Of a stretch of 41,864 nucleotides of DNA, positions 8,395 through 17,358 are shown piece by piece. The stretch is from Chthonomonadaceae bacterium (GTDB lineage Bacteria; Armatimonadota; Chthonomonadetes; Chthonomonadales; Chthonomonadaceae). Below the pieces are notes generated by a model, which saw nothing but the letters and a program-made list of their open reading frames with translations, ran no database searches and was not told where the DNA came from. Position 1 is the first letter of the stretch. Each line of letters begins with the position of its first letter. Made by a program: the position numbers and the translations under genes. The DNA lies in contig DAIDHN010000034.1 in assembly GCA_027459665.1 (NCBI GenBank), positions 1 through 41,864 on the forward strand, in the 5' to 3' direction.

Positions 8395-8874
8395 ATGTCG
8401 GAAGATGTAGAGATTGTGCTCACTACCAGCGGCTATGAGAAACTCAAGCAGCGTCTGGATATGCTGCGCAATGTGCAGCGCCCGCTGGTAGCGGAGCGCC
8501 TGCGTGAATCCAAGCAGTTCGGCGACATCACAGAAAACGCCGAATACGAAGATGCCAAGCAGGAACAGGCTTTGGTGGAGAGCCAGATTCTGGAACTGGA
8601 ACAGATACTGCTGGTTGCACACCCACTAGACCCCAGCAGCATACCTGTGGACCATGTGGGGCTGGGGTCAAAAGTGACTCTGGTCAGCGAGGATGGCAGC
8701 GATGAATGGGAACTTACACTGGTAAGTTCTATAGAAGCAGACCCAAATCAGGACATGATCTCAGATGAATCGCCGGCAGGAGAAGCAGTGCTGGATAAAA
8801 AGGTGAACGACATTGTTGAGATACATGCCCCAGATGGCATACTGAGGTACAGCATAAAAAGCATTGGCAAGTAG
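8395..8874 (+). CDS. greA: Transcription elongation factor GreA
   Basis: A 159-residue GreA/GreB-family factor. It enters the RNA polymerase secondary channel and stimulates cleavage of backtracked RNA. The N-terminal coiled coil is clear: LTTSGYEKLKQRLDMLRNVQ, then FGDITENAEYEDAKQEQALV with the acidic tip residues that act at the polymerase active site. The C-terminal FKBP-like domain begins near VGLGSKVTLVSEDG. Length is normal. ATG 8395 follows AGGAGAACGAGC, so the ATG at 8326 is not needed. lysS follows after 27 bases, a pairing seen in many bacteria. Confidence 0.96.
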   Translation: MSEDVEIVLTTSGYEKLKQRLDMLRNVQRPLVAERLRESKQFGDITENAEYEDAKQEQALVESQILELEQILLVAHPLDPSSIPVDHVGLGSKVTLVSEDGSDEWELTLVSSIEADPNQDMISDESPAGEAVLDKKVNDIVEIHAPDGILRYSIKSIGK

Positions 8875-8901
8875 TTTTATTTCAGGAGGTTTTGAGCCAG
8901 A

Positions 8902-10452
8902 GTGAACGAGCAGAACACAGCAGAACACAGTCTGCCCCTGCCAGAAAATGAACAAAGACAACAGCGCCTGCACAAACTGGAAATACTGCAGGCCGAAGGA
9001 ATAGACCCATTTCGAGAGGAACGCTGTGAGCGCACTCATACTGCCTCACAGCTTACTTCTCCCTCTGCGCCGCACTGGCTGCTCTCAGAAGAAGAACGCG
9101 CCGCCATGCAGTGCGTTGCTGCTGGACGCCTCACGGCACACCGGTCAAAAGGAAAAGTGGTTTTTGCCGATATAACCGACGAAACCGGCCGGGTGCAGGT
9201 GTATGTACGGCGGGATGATGTGGGAGAAGAGAAGTTTGAACAATTTCTGCAGCTTGATCTGGGCGATATACTGTCTGTAAACGGCTACCCGTTTCATACC
9301 CGCACGGGCGAGCCTACCCTGCATGTGCGCACGCATACCCTTATGGCAAAAGCACTGCGATCGGCGCCGATAGGCAAGAAGGATGAAGAAGGAGTGGTGC
9401 ACAGCGGGCTTACCGATAAAGAAAGACGATACCGCTACCGCTACCTTGACATGCTCGCCAATTCAGACTCGCGCGAGGCGCTGGTAAAGCGAAGCCAAAT
9501 GGTTTCTGCCATGCGGCGTTTTCTTGATGAAAAGGGCTTTCTTGAAGTCGAAACCCCCATGCTGCAGCATGTGGCAGGCGGTGCTGCGGCACGACCGTTT
9601 TTAACGCACCACAATGCCTTGAATTTCGATTTCAAGCTGCGCATCAGCCTGGAGCTTTACCTGAAGAAACTGCTGGTAGGCGGCCTGGAAAAGGTATACG
9701 AAATAGGCAGGGTGTTTCGCAACGAAGGTATTTCTACCCGGCACAGCCCCGAATTTACCCTGATGGAACTTTACCAGGCTTACGCAAACCTGGAAGATAT
9801 TATGGCGCTGGTGGAAGAGATGTTTGCAGCCCTCTGCCAGAAACTGAATGGAACAGAGGCGCTGACATGGGGTGAACACACCATAGAATTTGGAAAGCCC
9901 TGGCAGCGTTTGCCCATGCTGGAAGGCATACGCACCTATGCAGGCATTGAACCTGAAGAGCTGGCCAGCCTGGAAAGCGCACATGCAGCCTGCCGCCGCA
10001 TTGGCGTACCCTTTGACATAGAACGGGAAACGCTGCTGGGCGGCCTGATTGAGAAACTGCACGAAATATACACGCAGCCCAACCTGATTCAACCCGTTTT
10101 TATCACAGATTTTCCCATTGAAACGTCTCCGCTGGCAAAAAAACACCCGCACAACCCGGCTCTTACCCGCAGGTTTGAAGCGTACGCTGCCACCCAGGAA
10201 CTGGGCAACGCTTTCTCTGAACTAAACGACCCGCTGGATCAGCGCGCACGGTTTGAAGAACAGATGCGGCAGCGCGCTGCAGGAGATGAGGAAGCCCACC
10301 CCATGGATGAGGATTTTCTGCTGGCGCTTGAGTATGGCATGCCACCCGCCGGCGGGCTGGGCATCGGCCTCGACAGGCTGGCTCTGCTTTTCACAGGTGC
10401 AGAAACCCTGCGCGATGTTATCTTCTTCCCGCTTATGCGCCCCGAACACTAA
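8902..10452 (+). CDS. lysS: Lysyl-tRNA synthetase, class II
   Basis: A 516-residue class II lysyl-tRNA synthetase that charges tRNA-Lys. The N-terminal OB fold for the anticodon is around GRLTAHRSKGKVVFADITDE. The catalytic core has motif 1 (FLEVETPMLQ), motif 2 (KVYEIGRVFRNEGISTRHSP) and motif 3 (GGLGIGLDRLALLFTG), and ends RDVIFFPLMRPE as usual. The start is GTG at 8902 with AGGAGG twelve bases upstream. It is cotranscribed with greA and followed by a clear intrinsic terminator. Confidence 0.96.
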   Translation: MNEQNTAEHSLPLPENEQRQQRLHKLEILQAEGIDPFREERCERTHTASQLTSPSAPHWLLSEEERAAMQCVAAGRLTAHRSKGKVVFADITDETGRVQVYVRRDDVGEEKFEQFLQLDLGDILSVNGYPFHTRTGEPTLHVRTHTLMAKALRSAPIGKKDEEGVVHSGLTDKERRYRYRYLDMLANSDSREALVKRSQMVSAMRRFLDEKGFLEVETPMLQHVAGGAAARPFLTHHNALNFDFKLRISLELYLKKLLVGGLEKVYEIGRVFRNEGISTRHSPEFTLMELYQAYANLEDIMALVEEMFAALCQKLNGTEALTWGEHTIEFGKPWQRLPMLEGIRTYAGIEPEELASLESAHAACRRIGVPFDIERETLLGGLIEKLHEIYTQPNLIQPVFITDFPIETSPLAKKHPHNPALTRRFEAYAATQELGNAFSELNDPLDQRARFEEQMRQRAAGDEEAHPMDEDFLLALEYGMPPAGGLGIGLDRLALLFTGAETLRDVIFFPLMRPEH

Positions 10453-10459
10453 CCCCTCT

Positions 10460-10519
10460 GCCAGAAGCGGCAGGCCCGCCGCCCTGCAGCCGCTGCTTCT
10501 GGCAAATACATTTTTTTTC
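10460..10519 (+). terminator. Intrinsic terminator after lysS
   Basis: GCCAGAAGCGGC pairs with GCCGCTGCTTCTGGC around a GC-rich middle, followed by a run of eight T at 10511-10518. It closes the greA-lysS unit eight bases after the lysS stop. Confidence 0.8.
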
Positions 10520-10673
10520 ACATCACGCGCCGCATCCTGTTTAGCCCCTCATCACTGCCTTCAAATGCTTCTGCACTGTGCTGCATTAAAATGAGTTGAA
10601 TGTATATCAAATTATTTGGCTTAATGCATTTGGCAGGGTACACTGCAACAGATATGAAATGAGGCAGAATGCC

Positions 10674-13622
10674 ATGCAAACAGCGCTAATCACATTTCTT
10701 TTTACAGACATGGAAGGCTCTACCGCCCTTTGGGAAGCATATCCCGATGCTATGCATACTGCACTGCAAAGGCACGATGCCCTCCTGCTCAAATGCATGC
10801 AGGAGGCAGGGGGCCATGTGTTCAAAACTGTAGGAGATGCATTTTGCACTGCTTTTGAACGCACAGAGCAGGCAGTTTGCGCTGCACTTGCCGCACAGAA
10901 GGCGCTGATGCAGGAACCCTGGCCAGAACCGCTGCAGATAAAGGTGCGCATGGCGCTGCACAGCGGAACCGCAGAATACAGAAACAACGACTGGTTTGGC
11001 CCTGTACTCAACCGAACCGCACGTCTGCTCGATATTGCTCATGGAGGGCAAATCATTATCTCGGCAGCTGCACGAGACCTGCTGGCCAGCCTGCCGCAAA
11101 ACACCTTGCTCAAAGAAATGGGGCAGCATGGCCTCAAAGACCTTTCCAGCCCTGAAACCGTATATCAGCTGATACACCCCGACCTGCCTTCCGACTTTCC
11201 TCCTCTGCGCTCACTTCAAATCGAACGCACCAACCTTCCCCAGCAGCTCACCTCTTTTGTAGGCAGGCAGAGCTTATTGCAGCATACGCAAACACTGCTG
11301 AGTCAAACCAGGCTGCTTACCCTCACCGGCAGCGGCGGCTGCGGCAAAACCCGGCTGGCTCTGCAAGCCGCAGCCAGTGCAGCAAATCGATTTGCCGAAG
11401 GAGTGTGGCTGGTAGAACTCGCCCCCCTCAGCGATGCCACATTGATTGCTGGAGAAATAATGCGCGTTTTGAAGCTGCATGAAGAACAGGGCAAACCACC
11501 GATTGACACTTTGTGCCGTTCGCTGAAATCACGCAACATGCTGCTGCTGCTGGATAACTGCGAACACCTGCTGGCAGAATGCTCATTGCTCTGCGACACC
11601 CTGCTGCGCGAATGCAAAAATTTGCAAATTCTGCTTACTTCCCGTTCTCCGCTGCAAATTGCAGGCGAGCATATCTTGACGGTACCCCCCATGCAGCTGC
11701 CCGACAGGCAGGGGAATATGCATCAACTTGAAAACTCTGAATCTGTTGCTCTTTTTCTGGAAAGAGTGCAGGCTGTGCAGCCGTTTTTTGAAATAAATCA
11801 GCAAAACTGTCTGCTCGCTGCAGAAGTATGCCGCCAGCTTGACGGCATTCCATTTGCCATAGAACTGGCAGCTGCGCGAATGCGCTCTATGAGCCTCGAA
11901 CAGGTTGCCCAGCGCCTCAACGACCGTTTTCACCTTCTGCGCAGCAGCAGCCGCACCGCGCAGCCCCGCCAGCAAACTCTGCGCGACATGATAAACTGGA
12001 GCCACGATTTGCTGCAGCCCGAAGAAAAAACGCTTCTGCACAGGCTGAGCGTATTTGCCGGCAGCTTTTCGCTGGAGGCATGCGAGGCAGTATGCACCGA
12101 TGATATTGTGAAGCGCGAAGATGCACTGGATTTACTTGCTTCTCTGGTAGATAAAAGCCTGGTAGCCTTTGAAGGAAACCGCTACAGAATGCTGGAGACC
12201 ATGAGGCAGTACGCAGGGGGCATATTGAAAGAGGAAGGTGAAGACGCCCCGTTTTGCAGAAGACATGCTCTCTGGTGCTGCATGGCCGCACAGATGGCCG
12301 AAGAGGGCCTGAAGGGTGCATTACAGCAGGAAGCGATGAAGAGCATTGAGACAGAACTGGATAATATGCGCGCCGCCCTGGAATACTGCGCAAAAACCGA
12401 ACAGATGGCAGAAGAAGGGTTAAGCCTGTGCAGTATGCTTTACGGATTCTGGCGGGCACATGGCCTGTGGACCGAAGGGCTGGAATACACCAGAAAGGCT
12501 TTGCAGCACCCTGAAGCTGCCCAGGCAGAAGCTGCACGCGCACAGGCGCTGAATGCGGCAGGCAACTTTTACTTAATGCTGGGCAGCTACCTGCAGGCAC
12601 GTGCGCACCTAGAAGAAGGCGCAGCGCTTTTTCGCACTTTGGCCGACACGGCAGGTTTGGCGCGCGCTCTTTCTCATTTGGGAATGTTATGCGAGAAAGA
12701 AGGCGACCTCACGCAGGCAATGGTCTGCTTTGAAGAAAGCCATGCACTTTATCTGCAAACAGCAGATGTGCAGGGCATGGCTTATGTGCTGCGCAACATG
12801 GGCTGGGTAGCAGTGCGGCGGGAAGATTACGAAACAGCCCTGCATCTTTACGAAGAAAGCCTGTCGCATTTGCGAAGCCGCCATGATTTGCTTGGCATAA
12901 GCAGTGTATTGAACCATATGGGATCGATGGCATACGTGCAGCGCCGTTACGCAGAAGCAAAATCGCGTTTTGAAGAAAGCTTGCAAATTATGCTGCAAAT
13001 GGGAGACCGCATAGGCGCGGCAGTAGTGCAGTGCAACCTGGGCAATATTGAAACGGTAGAAGGGTGTTATGATGCAGCGCAGAGCCATTATGAAGAATGC
13101 TTGGCAACTTTTCAGGAACTGGGGCACCAGGAGGGAATAGCAGGCATTTTACTGGCAAAAAGCTTTCTCGCCATGAGAGTGAGCAAACATGAAGAGGCGC
13201 TGGGCTTTGCAGTGCAGAGCGTGCAAATCTACCAGTCGCTTCGTCAGATGAATGGTCTCATTCAGGCTCTGGTCAGCGAAGGGGTGGCGCTGTGCGCCAT
13301 GGAGAGATACCAGGAAGCGCAGAGTGTTCTGAAGCAAACCCTGTCGCTTATACTAAAAACAGACATTCATCGTATGTACCACTATGCAATGCGACTGCTG
13401 GCAGACATTGAAATGGCAGCAGGCAGGGAAGCAAATGCAGTGCTGCTTTACAGCGCCGCATGCCATGCGGAATCAGAGCTTGAACCTGCGGAATATGAGA
13501 TGCTTGAGCAAAGGAAAACGCAGGCAAGGGAAATACTTGGCGCTAAGGTTTTTGAAGCAGCATGGCAAACAGGCATACAGTGGAACTATAAGGAAGCCAT
13601 TGATTTTGCTTTGAACTTATAA
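10674..13622 (+). CDS. Class III nucleotide cyclase - STAND ATPase - TPR protein
   Basis: A 982-residue signalling protein. Residues 1-190 are a class III adenylate/guanylate cyclase domain: LFTDMEGST carries the first metal Asp (D12), VFKTVGDAF carries Lys51 (base-specifying position) and the second metal Asp (D55), and FGPVLNRTARL carries the Asn/Arg pair, so it looks active. From about 205 a STAND/NB-ARC-like ATPase follows, with Walker A GSGGCGKTRLA near 218-226, Walker B LLLLDNCEHLL and LDGIPFAIELAAARM. Residues about 600-960 are TPR repeats (for example YETALHLYEESLSHL, YAEAKSRFEESLQIM). No HTH or membrane segment is seen. ATG 10674 follows GAGG at nine bases; in-frame ATGs at 10596 and 10659 lack an SD. 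Its 220-base upstream gap contains the lysS terminator. STAND proteins usually sense a ligand through the repeats. Confidence 0.88.
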   Translation: MQTALITFLFTDMEGSTALWEAYPDAMHTALQRHDALLLKCMQEAGGHVFKTVGDAFCTAFERTEQAVCAALAAQKALMQEPWPEPLQIKVRMALHSGTAEYRNNDWFGPVLNRTARLLDIAHGGQIIISAAARDLLASLPQNTLLKEMGQHGLKDLSSPETVYQLIHPDLPSDFPPLRSLQIERTNLPQQLTSFVGRQSLLQHTQTLLSQTRLLTLTGSGGCGKTRLALQAAASAANRFAEGVWLVELAPLSDATLIAGEIMRVLKLHEEQGKPPIDTLCRSLKSRNMLLLLDNCEHLLAECSLLCDTLLRECKNLQILLTSRSPLQIAGEHILTVPPMQLPDRQGNMHQLENSESVALFLERVQAVQPFFEINQQNCLLAAEVCRQLDGIPFAIELAAARMRSMSLEQVAQRLNDRFHLLRSSSRTAQPRQQTLRDMINWSHDLLQPEEKTLLHRLSVFAGSFSLEACEAVCTDDIVKREDALDLLASLVDKSLVAFEGNRYRMLETMRQYAGGILKEEGEDAPFCRRHALWCCMAAQMAEEGLKGALQQEAMKSIETELDNMRAALEYCAKTEQMAEEGLSLCSMLYGFWRAHGLWTEGLEYTRKALQHPEAAQAEAARAQALNAAGNFYLMLGSYLQARAHLEEGAALFRTLADTAGLARALSHLGMLCEKEGDLTQAMVCFEESHALYLQTADVQGMAYVLRNMGWVAVRREDYETALHLYEESLSHLRSRHDLLGISSVLNHMGSMAYVQRRYAEAKSRFEESLQIMLQMGDRIGAAVVQCNLGNIETVEGCYDAAQSHYEECLATFQELGHQEGIAGILLAKSFLAMRVSKHEEALGFAVQSVQIYQSLRQMNGLIQALVSEGVALCAMERYQEAQSVLKQTLSLILKTDIHRMYHYAMRLLADIEMAAGREANAVLLYSAACHAESELEPAEYEMLEQRKTQAREILGAKVFEAAWQTGIQWNYKEAIDFALNL

Positions 13623-13670
13623 ATGCAAATACAGGTCTAATGCCTGGTTATATTGGACCGATAATCAAGT

Positions 13671-13694
13671 CGAATGCTTTGCAGAAGGCATTCG
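13671..13694 (+). repeat. Hairpin in leader of small Ala/Ser-rich gene
   Basis: CGAATGC and GCATTCG form a seven-pair stem around a ten-base loop. It lies 14 bases upstream of the AGGAGA ribosome binding site at 13708-13713, so it could shape translation or mRNA stability. There is no T run, so it is not a terminator. Confidence 0.45.
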
Positions 13695-13720
13695 GAACAC
13701 CAATCACAGGAGACGGTTTT

Positions 13721-13942
13721 ATGACTATCAGCTCCACCGGGCTTAGCAGCTTGGCTGCACTTTCGCCCGCGCTTGCTTCACCCTCTGCACCCGCTGCTGC
13801 TTCAACTGGCGCAGCATCCTCCGCTTCACCCGCGGTCTCTGTACATTTTTCACAGGCGGCTCTCTCAAAATCTGCTGAAGAAGCAGGAGAAAGCTCTGCC
13901 AAAGAAGCTTCTGAAGCTGGCACCGAAGGCTCTGGCGGTTAA
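13721..13942 (+). CDS. Small Ala/Ser-rich protein, unknown function
   Basis: A 73-residue protein, not recognised. It starts MTISSTGLSSLAALSPALAS, is dominated by Ala, Ser and Pro, then has a conserved-looking VSVHFSQAALSKSAEEAG helix and an acidic SSAKEASEAGTEGSGG tail. ATG 13721 has AGGAGA seven bases upstream; the longer frame from 13640 has no such site. It lies 98 bases after the cyclase-STAND gene and before a bidirectional terminator, so it may share that transcript. The composition suggests a disordered or secreted/adaptor-like peptide, but that is a guess. Confidence 0.6.
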   Translation: MTISSTGLSSLAALSPALASPSAPAAASTGAASSASPAVSVHFSQAALSKSAEEAGESSAKEASEAGTEGSGG

Positions 13943-13972
13943 TTTTAGTTACAGTTCACGTATATGTAGTAA

Positions 13973-14001
13973 AGGGGTGCACACAGTAGAGTGTGCGCCC
14001 C
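13973..14001. terminator. Bidirectional terminator between small gene and sigma gene
   Basis: GGGGTGCACAC and GTGTGCGCCCC form an eleven-pair stem (one G-U) with loop AGTAGA. It lies between convergent genes. Only short T-rich flanks are present, so it may be a weak terminator in either direction. Confidence 0.6.
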
Positions 14002-14027
14002 TTCATGGTTTCAGATCAGAATGGTTT

Positions 14028-14699
14028 TTATGACTGCATGGCAGGCTGATGAGCAAAACCAAACCGCTCTGAATACTCCTCCTGCTCCAGCATTCTGCGC
14101 AGCTGCGTACGCCCGCGGTGTATGCGCGAACGCACGGTTCCAATAGAACAGCGCATCTGCGCCGCTATCTCTTCATACGACAGCCCTTCAACATCGCAAA
14201 GCAGCACTGCCACCCGAAACGGTTCGGGCAGTTGAGTCAAGGCGTTTTGCAGCCGCCCATCCATTTCATGGCTGAGTACCTTCTGTTCGGGGTCGTTGTT
14301 ATCATCCCGCAACTGCATCAGCAAACTCTCTTCCCCTTCTTCTTCACTCATAGGCTGATCTAGTGAAAGCGGGCGCTGTTTGGGTCGCCTGCGCAACAGA
14401 TCGATGAACAAATTGGAAAGAATGCGCCGAAACCAGTTTTCAAACTTGCGTGTTTTGTCTGCCTTATCCAGCAATGGCGCATTCGCATTGTAGCGGTCTT
14501 GCTGGTAGTGTTCGTCAAAGGTATCAAAAGAGCGGTAGGCCCTCAGATACGCTTCCTGCATCAAATCGCTTGCATCATCCCGGTTACCGGTTTTGCTGTA
14601 GGCAAAGCTGTATGCCATGCGCCAGGTTTTGGCCATCTGCTCTTCAAACTCGCGTTTTTTCCTTTCCGAAAGCGGATGAAATGTTTTATTGTTTGCCAT
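14028..14699 (-). CDS. ECF-type sigma-70 family factor
   Basis: A 223-residue sigma factor with regions 2 and 4 only. Region 2 is seen in TWRMAYSFAYSKTGNRDDAS and DLMQEAYLRAYRSFDTF, with FENWFRRILSNLFIDLLRRR. Region 4 is LPEPFRVAVLLCDVEGLSYE followed by the helix-turn-helix IAAQMRCSIGTVRSRIHRGR. The two are joined by an acidic linker (SEEEGEESL). ATG 14699 has AGGAGG at good spacing. No anti-sigma gene is adjacent. It follows ftsZ after 177 bases with no clear terminator between, so partial readthrough from the division operon is possible. Confidence 0.92.
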   Translation of the reverse strand: MANNKTFHPLSERKKREFEEQMAKTWRMAYSFAYSKTGNRDDASDLMQEAYLRAYRSFDTFDEHYQQDRYNANAPLLDKADKTRKFENWFRRILSNLFIDLLRRRPKQRPLSLDQPMSEEEGEESLLMQLRDDNNDPEQKVLSHEMDGRLQNALTQLPEPFRVAVLLCDVEGLSYEEIAAQMRCSIGTVRSRIHRGRTQLRRMLEQEEYSERFGFAHQPAMQS

Positions 14700-14876
14700 T
14701 TTGTGGCCTCCTGCAGTCTTCGTCAGTGAAACACGGCACCTGTGAAGGATAACAGCCGTATTTCTGAATACTTACATAATGATAGACGCATGAAACCGGA
14801 CAGCGGTGTCACTATTTTTTCAAAATGCGGCAGTATCGTCAGCAGAAGCGCCAAATGCGCGTGAATATAGATACGA

Positions 14877-16010
14877 CTAGTTTTTTGTTTTGCGAAGGAA
14901 GGTAGGCAGTTCATACCCTCCTCCCGAAGAGGCAGCGGCCGATGGCGGCTGAGTTTGTGTAACAGGTACAGCAGGCGGTGGTGCAGCTGCCGCTGTGCCT
15001 GTTGACGCAGGTATGGAAGCGATGTCTTTTATGACATCTGCGGCTCCGGTGTTGAACCCGGTGGCCAGCACTGTAATGCGCACCTCTCCTTCGAGATTGT
15101 TATTCACCACCACCCCATAAATGATATTGGCATCTTGAGCATCGGTGTATTTGATGATCAGGTTGGCAGCCTCCTGCACCTCGCTCAGAGGCAGGTCGGG
15201 TGAGGTGGTGACATTAATCAGCATGCGTGTGGCACCATTGAGGCTGGTATCAAGCAGCGGAGAAGAGATGGCGTTGGTAGCCGCTTCTACTGCGCGGTGG
15301 TCACCGTTTCCCACGCCTATTCCCATCAGGGCAGAGCCGGCACGAGTCATGATGGTGCGCACGTCTGCAAAGTCAACGTTTACCAGCCCCGGAATGGTAA
15401 TGATGTCTGATATGCCCTGCACACCATGGCGCAGCACATCATCTGCCTCTTTGAAAGCATCTACCAGGGTCATTTTTCTATCGTTGAGTTCCAGCAGTTT
15501 ATCATTGGGCACCACGATAATGGTATCTACTTTGCCTCGCAGGGTTTCTACGCCCTGTTCAGCCAGGCGTATGCGGCGCGGACCTTCAAAGTTGAATGGC
15601 TTGGTCACTACTGCCACAGTGAGTATGCCCAGTTCGGCGGTGATTTCTGCAATCACAGGCGCAGCACCCGTACCGGTTCCGCCTCCCATCCCTGCAGTAA
15701 TAAACACCATATTTGAGCCTTCGAGCAGCTTTTTGATTTCTCCTTTGCTTTCTTCGGCGGCGGCGCGTCCCACCGAAGGATCGCCCCCTGCCCCCAGGCC
15801 TCGCGTAGAATCGCGTCCGAGCTGCAGTTTGGTATCTGCACGCGATATATTCAACACCTGCATATCGGTGTTCATGGCCACAAAATCCACCCCTTCAATA
15901 CCGGCCTCAATCATTCGGTTCACAGCGTTGGTACCGCCCCCGCCTACGCCAATCACCTTAATATGGGCGGAGTTGTCGCCCTGCGTCATATTGTTCTGCA
16001 CACTATTCAT
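14877..16010 (-). CDS. ftsZ: Cell division protein FtsZ
   Basis: A 377-residue tubulin-like GTPase that forms the division ring. Key motifs: VIGVGGGGTNAVNRM (nucleotide binding), GGGTGTGAAPVIAEI (tubulin signature), NVDFADVRTIM (T7 loop that completes the GTPase site of the next subunit). A variable Pro/Ala-rich linker (AAPPPAVPVTQTQPPSAAAS) leads to the conserved C-terminal peptide YELPTFLRKTKN, which binds FtsA and other partners. ATG 16010 follows AGAAGGAAGGG. It starts 49 bases after ftsA. Confidence 0.98.
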   Translation of the reverse strand: MNSVQNNMTQGDNSAHIKVIGVGGGGTNAVNRMIEAGIEGVDFVAMNTDMQVLNISRADTKLQLGRDSTRGLGAGGDPSVGRAAAEESKGEIKKLLEGSNMVFITAGMGGGTGTGAAPVIAEITAELGILTVAVVTKPFNFEGPRRIRLAEQGVETLRGKVDTIIVVPNDKLLELNDRKMTLVDAFKEADDVLRHGVQGISDIITIPGLVNVDFADVRTIMTRAGSALMGIGVGNGDHRAVEAATNAISSPLLDTSLNGATRMLINVTTSPDLPLSEVQEAANLIIKYTDAQDANIIYGVVVNNNLEGEVRITVLATGFNTGAADVIKDIASIPASTGTAAAAPPPAVPVTQTQPPSAAASSGGGYELPTFLRKTKN

Positions 16011-16059
16011 AGAGGATGCCCTTCCTTCTTAAGTATAATTCAGATGAGACCGAGTCTTG

Positions 16060-17304
16060 TTAGTGTTCACTGCCTGCGCCAAACAGTTCCCACAGTTTTT
16101 GCACTGCCCTGTCGAGCCAGCTTCGCCCCTGGGCCGTGCGGCTTCTGGTTTCAGAAGCCATAAAAGTTTTTTGTGCGCCATACTGCAGCAGCCCTACCGC
16201 GGTTGCATAGCGCGGGTCGTGCAGTTTGTCTTCCATGCCTTCCATCCGTTCCAGCCTGCACGTGCGCACCGGCAGTTGAAATACCTGCTGCGCTATTTCC
16301 GCGCACCCTGCCAGGCTGCTTCCGCCGCCGCAAATTACAAAACCCGCCGGTATTTGCTCGAGGCAGCCGGCTTTTTCCAGTTCATCGCGCACCAGTTCAA
16401 ACAACTCCTGCATTCTGGGTTCAATAATTTGCGCAAGCGCTCTGCGTCGCAGCAGACGCGGCTCATCTCGCCCCATTTGCTGCACCGGTACGGTTTCATC
16501 TGCCGGCACGGCTTCTGCCAGCGCGCTGCCGCTTTCGGTTTTCAGCCGTTCTGCTTCTTCTCCCGCTACGGTTAGCCCATAGGCCAGATCGCTGGTTACG
16601 TGGCTGCCGCCCACTGGAATAACGCAGGAGAAGAAAATGCTTCCCTCTGCAAAGGCAGCTACATCGGTAGTGCCGCCGCCAATATCTATCAGACACACCC
16701 CCAGCTGTTTTTCGGCCTCTAGCAATGCTGCCTGCGCAGAGGCTATTGGTTCCAGCACCCTTTCGGCTATGGTCAGGCCTGCCTTCTGAACACATTTTTC
16801 AACATTCTGCAAAAATGTTGTTGCGCCATGTACAATATGGGTATGTACTTCCAGACGTGAGCCGTACATTCCTTCTGGATGTTTCACTCCGTTTTGGCCA
16901 TCTATCACAAACCCTCTCGGAATCACATGCAAAATCTGTCTATTGGGCGGCAGCACTATTTCACGCGCTTTGGCAAGCACCATCTGCACATCCTGGCTGG
17001 TAATCTCACGTTCGCTCACAGTCACCCTTCCCTGGCTGTTGAGCGAGCTGATGTGTTCTCCTGTTACGCCCAGGTACACTGGCCCCAGTTCCTGCCCAAG
17101 CTGTCTTTCCACCTGTTCAGCTGCATTCAGCACCGCACCGGTTACTGCATCCATATCTACTACCACCCCTTTTTGTATGCCTGAAGAGGGCAGCATGGCA
17201 AATGCTGTTGCTGTCAGTCTGCCATCAGGGTTCAGTTTGCCAGTGAGAATACAAACTTTGGTAGTTCCAATATCCAGCGCCGCTATATTTTCCGTTCTGG
17301 CCAC
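16060..17304 (-). CDS. ftsA: Cell division protein FtsA
   Basis: A 414-residue actin-like ATPase that anchors FtsZ to the membrane. It begins NIAALDIGTTKVCILTGKLN (phosphate 1), has LIDIGGGTTDVAAFAEGSIF (phosphate 2) and FVICGGGSSLAG (adenosine motif). The 1C subdomain covers about residues 85-165. The C-terminal amphipathic helix (SWLDRAVQKLWELFG) should insert in the membrane. The start is GTG 17304 with GAGG seven bases upstream. A short GGGAA/TTCCC hairpin lies in the 54-base gap to sbp. Confidence 0.97.
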   Translation of the reverse strand: MARTENIAALDIGTTKVCILTGKLNPDGRLTATAFAMLPSSGIQKGVVVDMDAVTGAVLNAAEQVERQLGQELGPVYLGVTGEHISSLNSQGRVTVSEREITSQDVQMVLAKAREIVLPPNRQILHVIPRGFVIDGQNGVKHPEGMYGSRLEVHTHIVHGATTFLQNVEKCVQKAGLTIAERVLEPIASAQAALLEAEKQLGVCLIDIGGGTTDVAAFAEGSIFFSCVIPVGGSHVTSDLAYGLTVAGEEAERLKTESGSALAEAVPADETVPVQQMGRDEPRLLRRRALAQIIEPRMQELFELVRDELEKAGCLEQIPAGFVICGGGSSLAGCAEIAQQVFQLPVRTCRLERMEGMEDKLHDPRYATAVGLLQYGAQKTFMASETRSRTAQGRSWLDRAVQKLWELFGAGSEH

Positions 17305-17358
17305 GCTCCAACCTCATCTTCCGGCGGAGTGCGCGGGAAGTTCCCGTATGTAAAATGG

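Noticed and set aside
15145-16032. 295-codon plus-strand frame
   Set aside because: It is fully antisense to ftsZ, Ser/Pro/Thr-rich, and follows from the codon pattern of the real gene.
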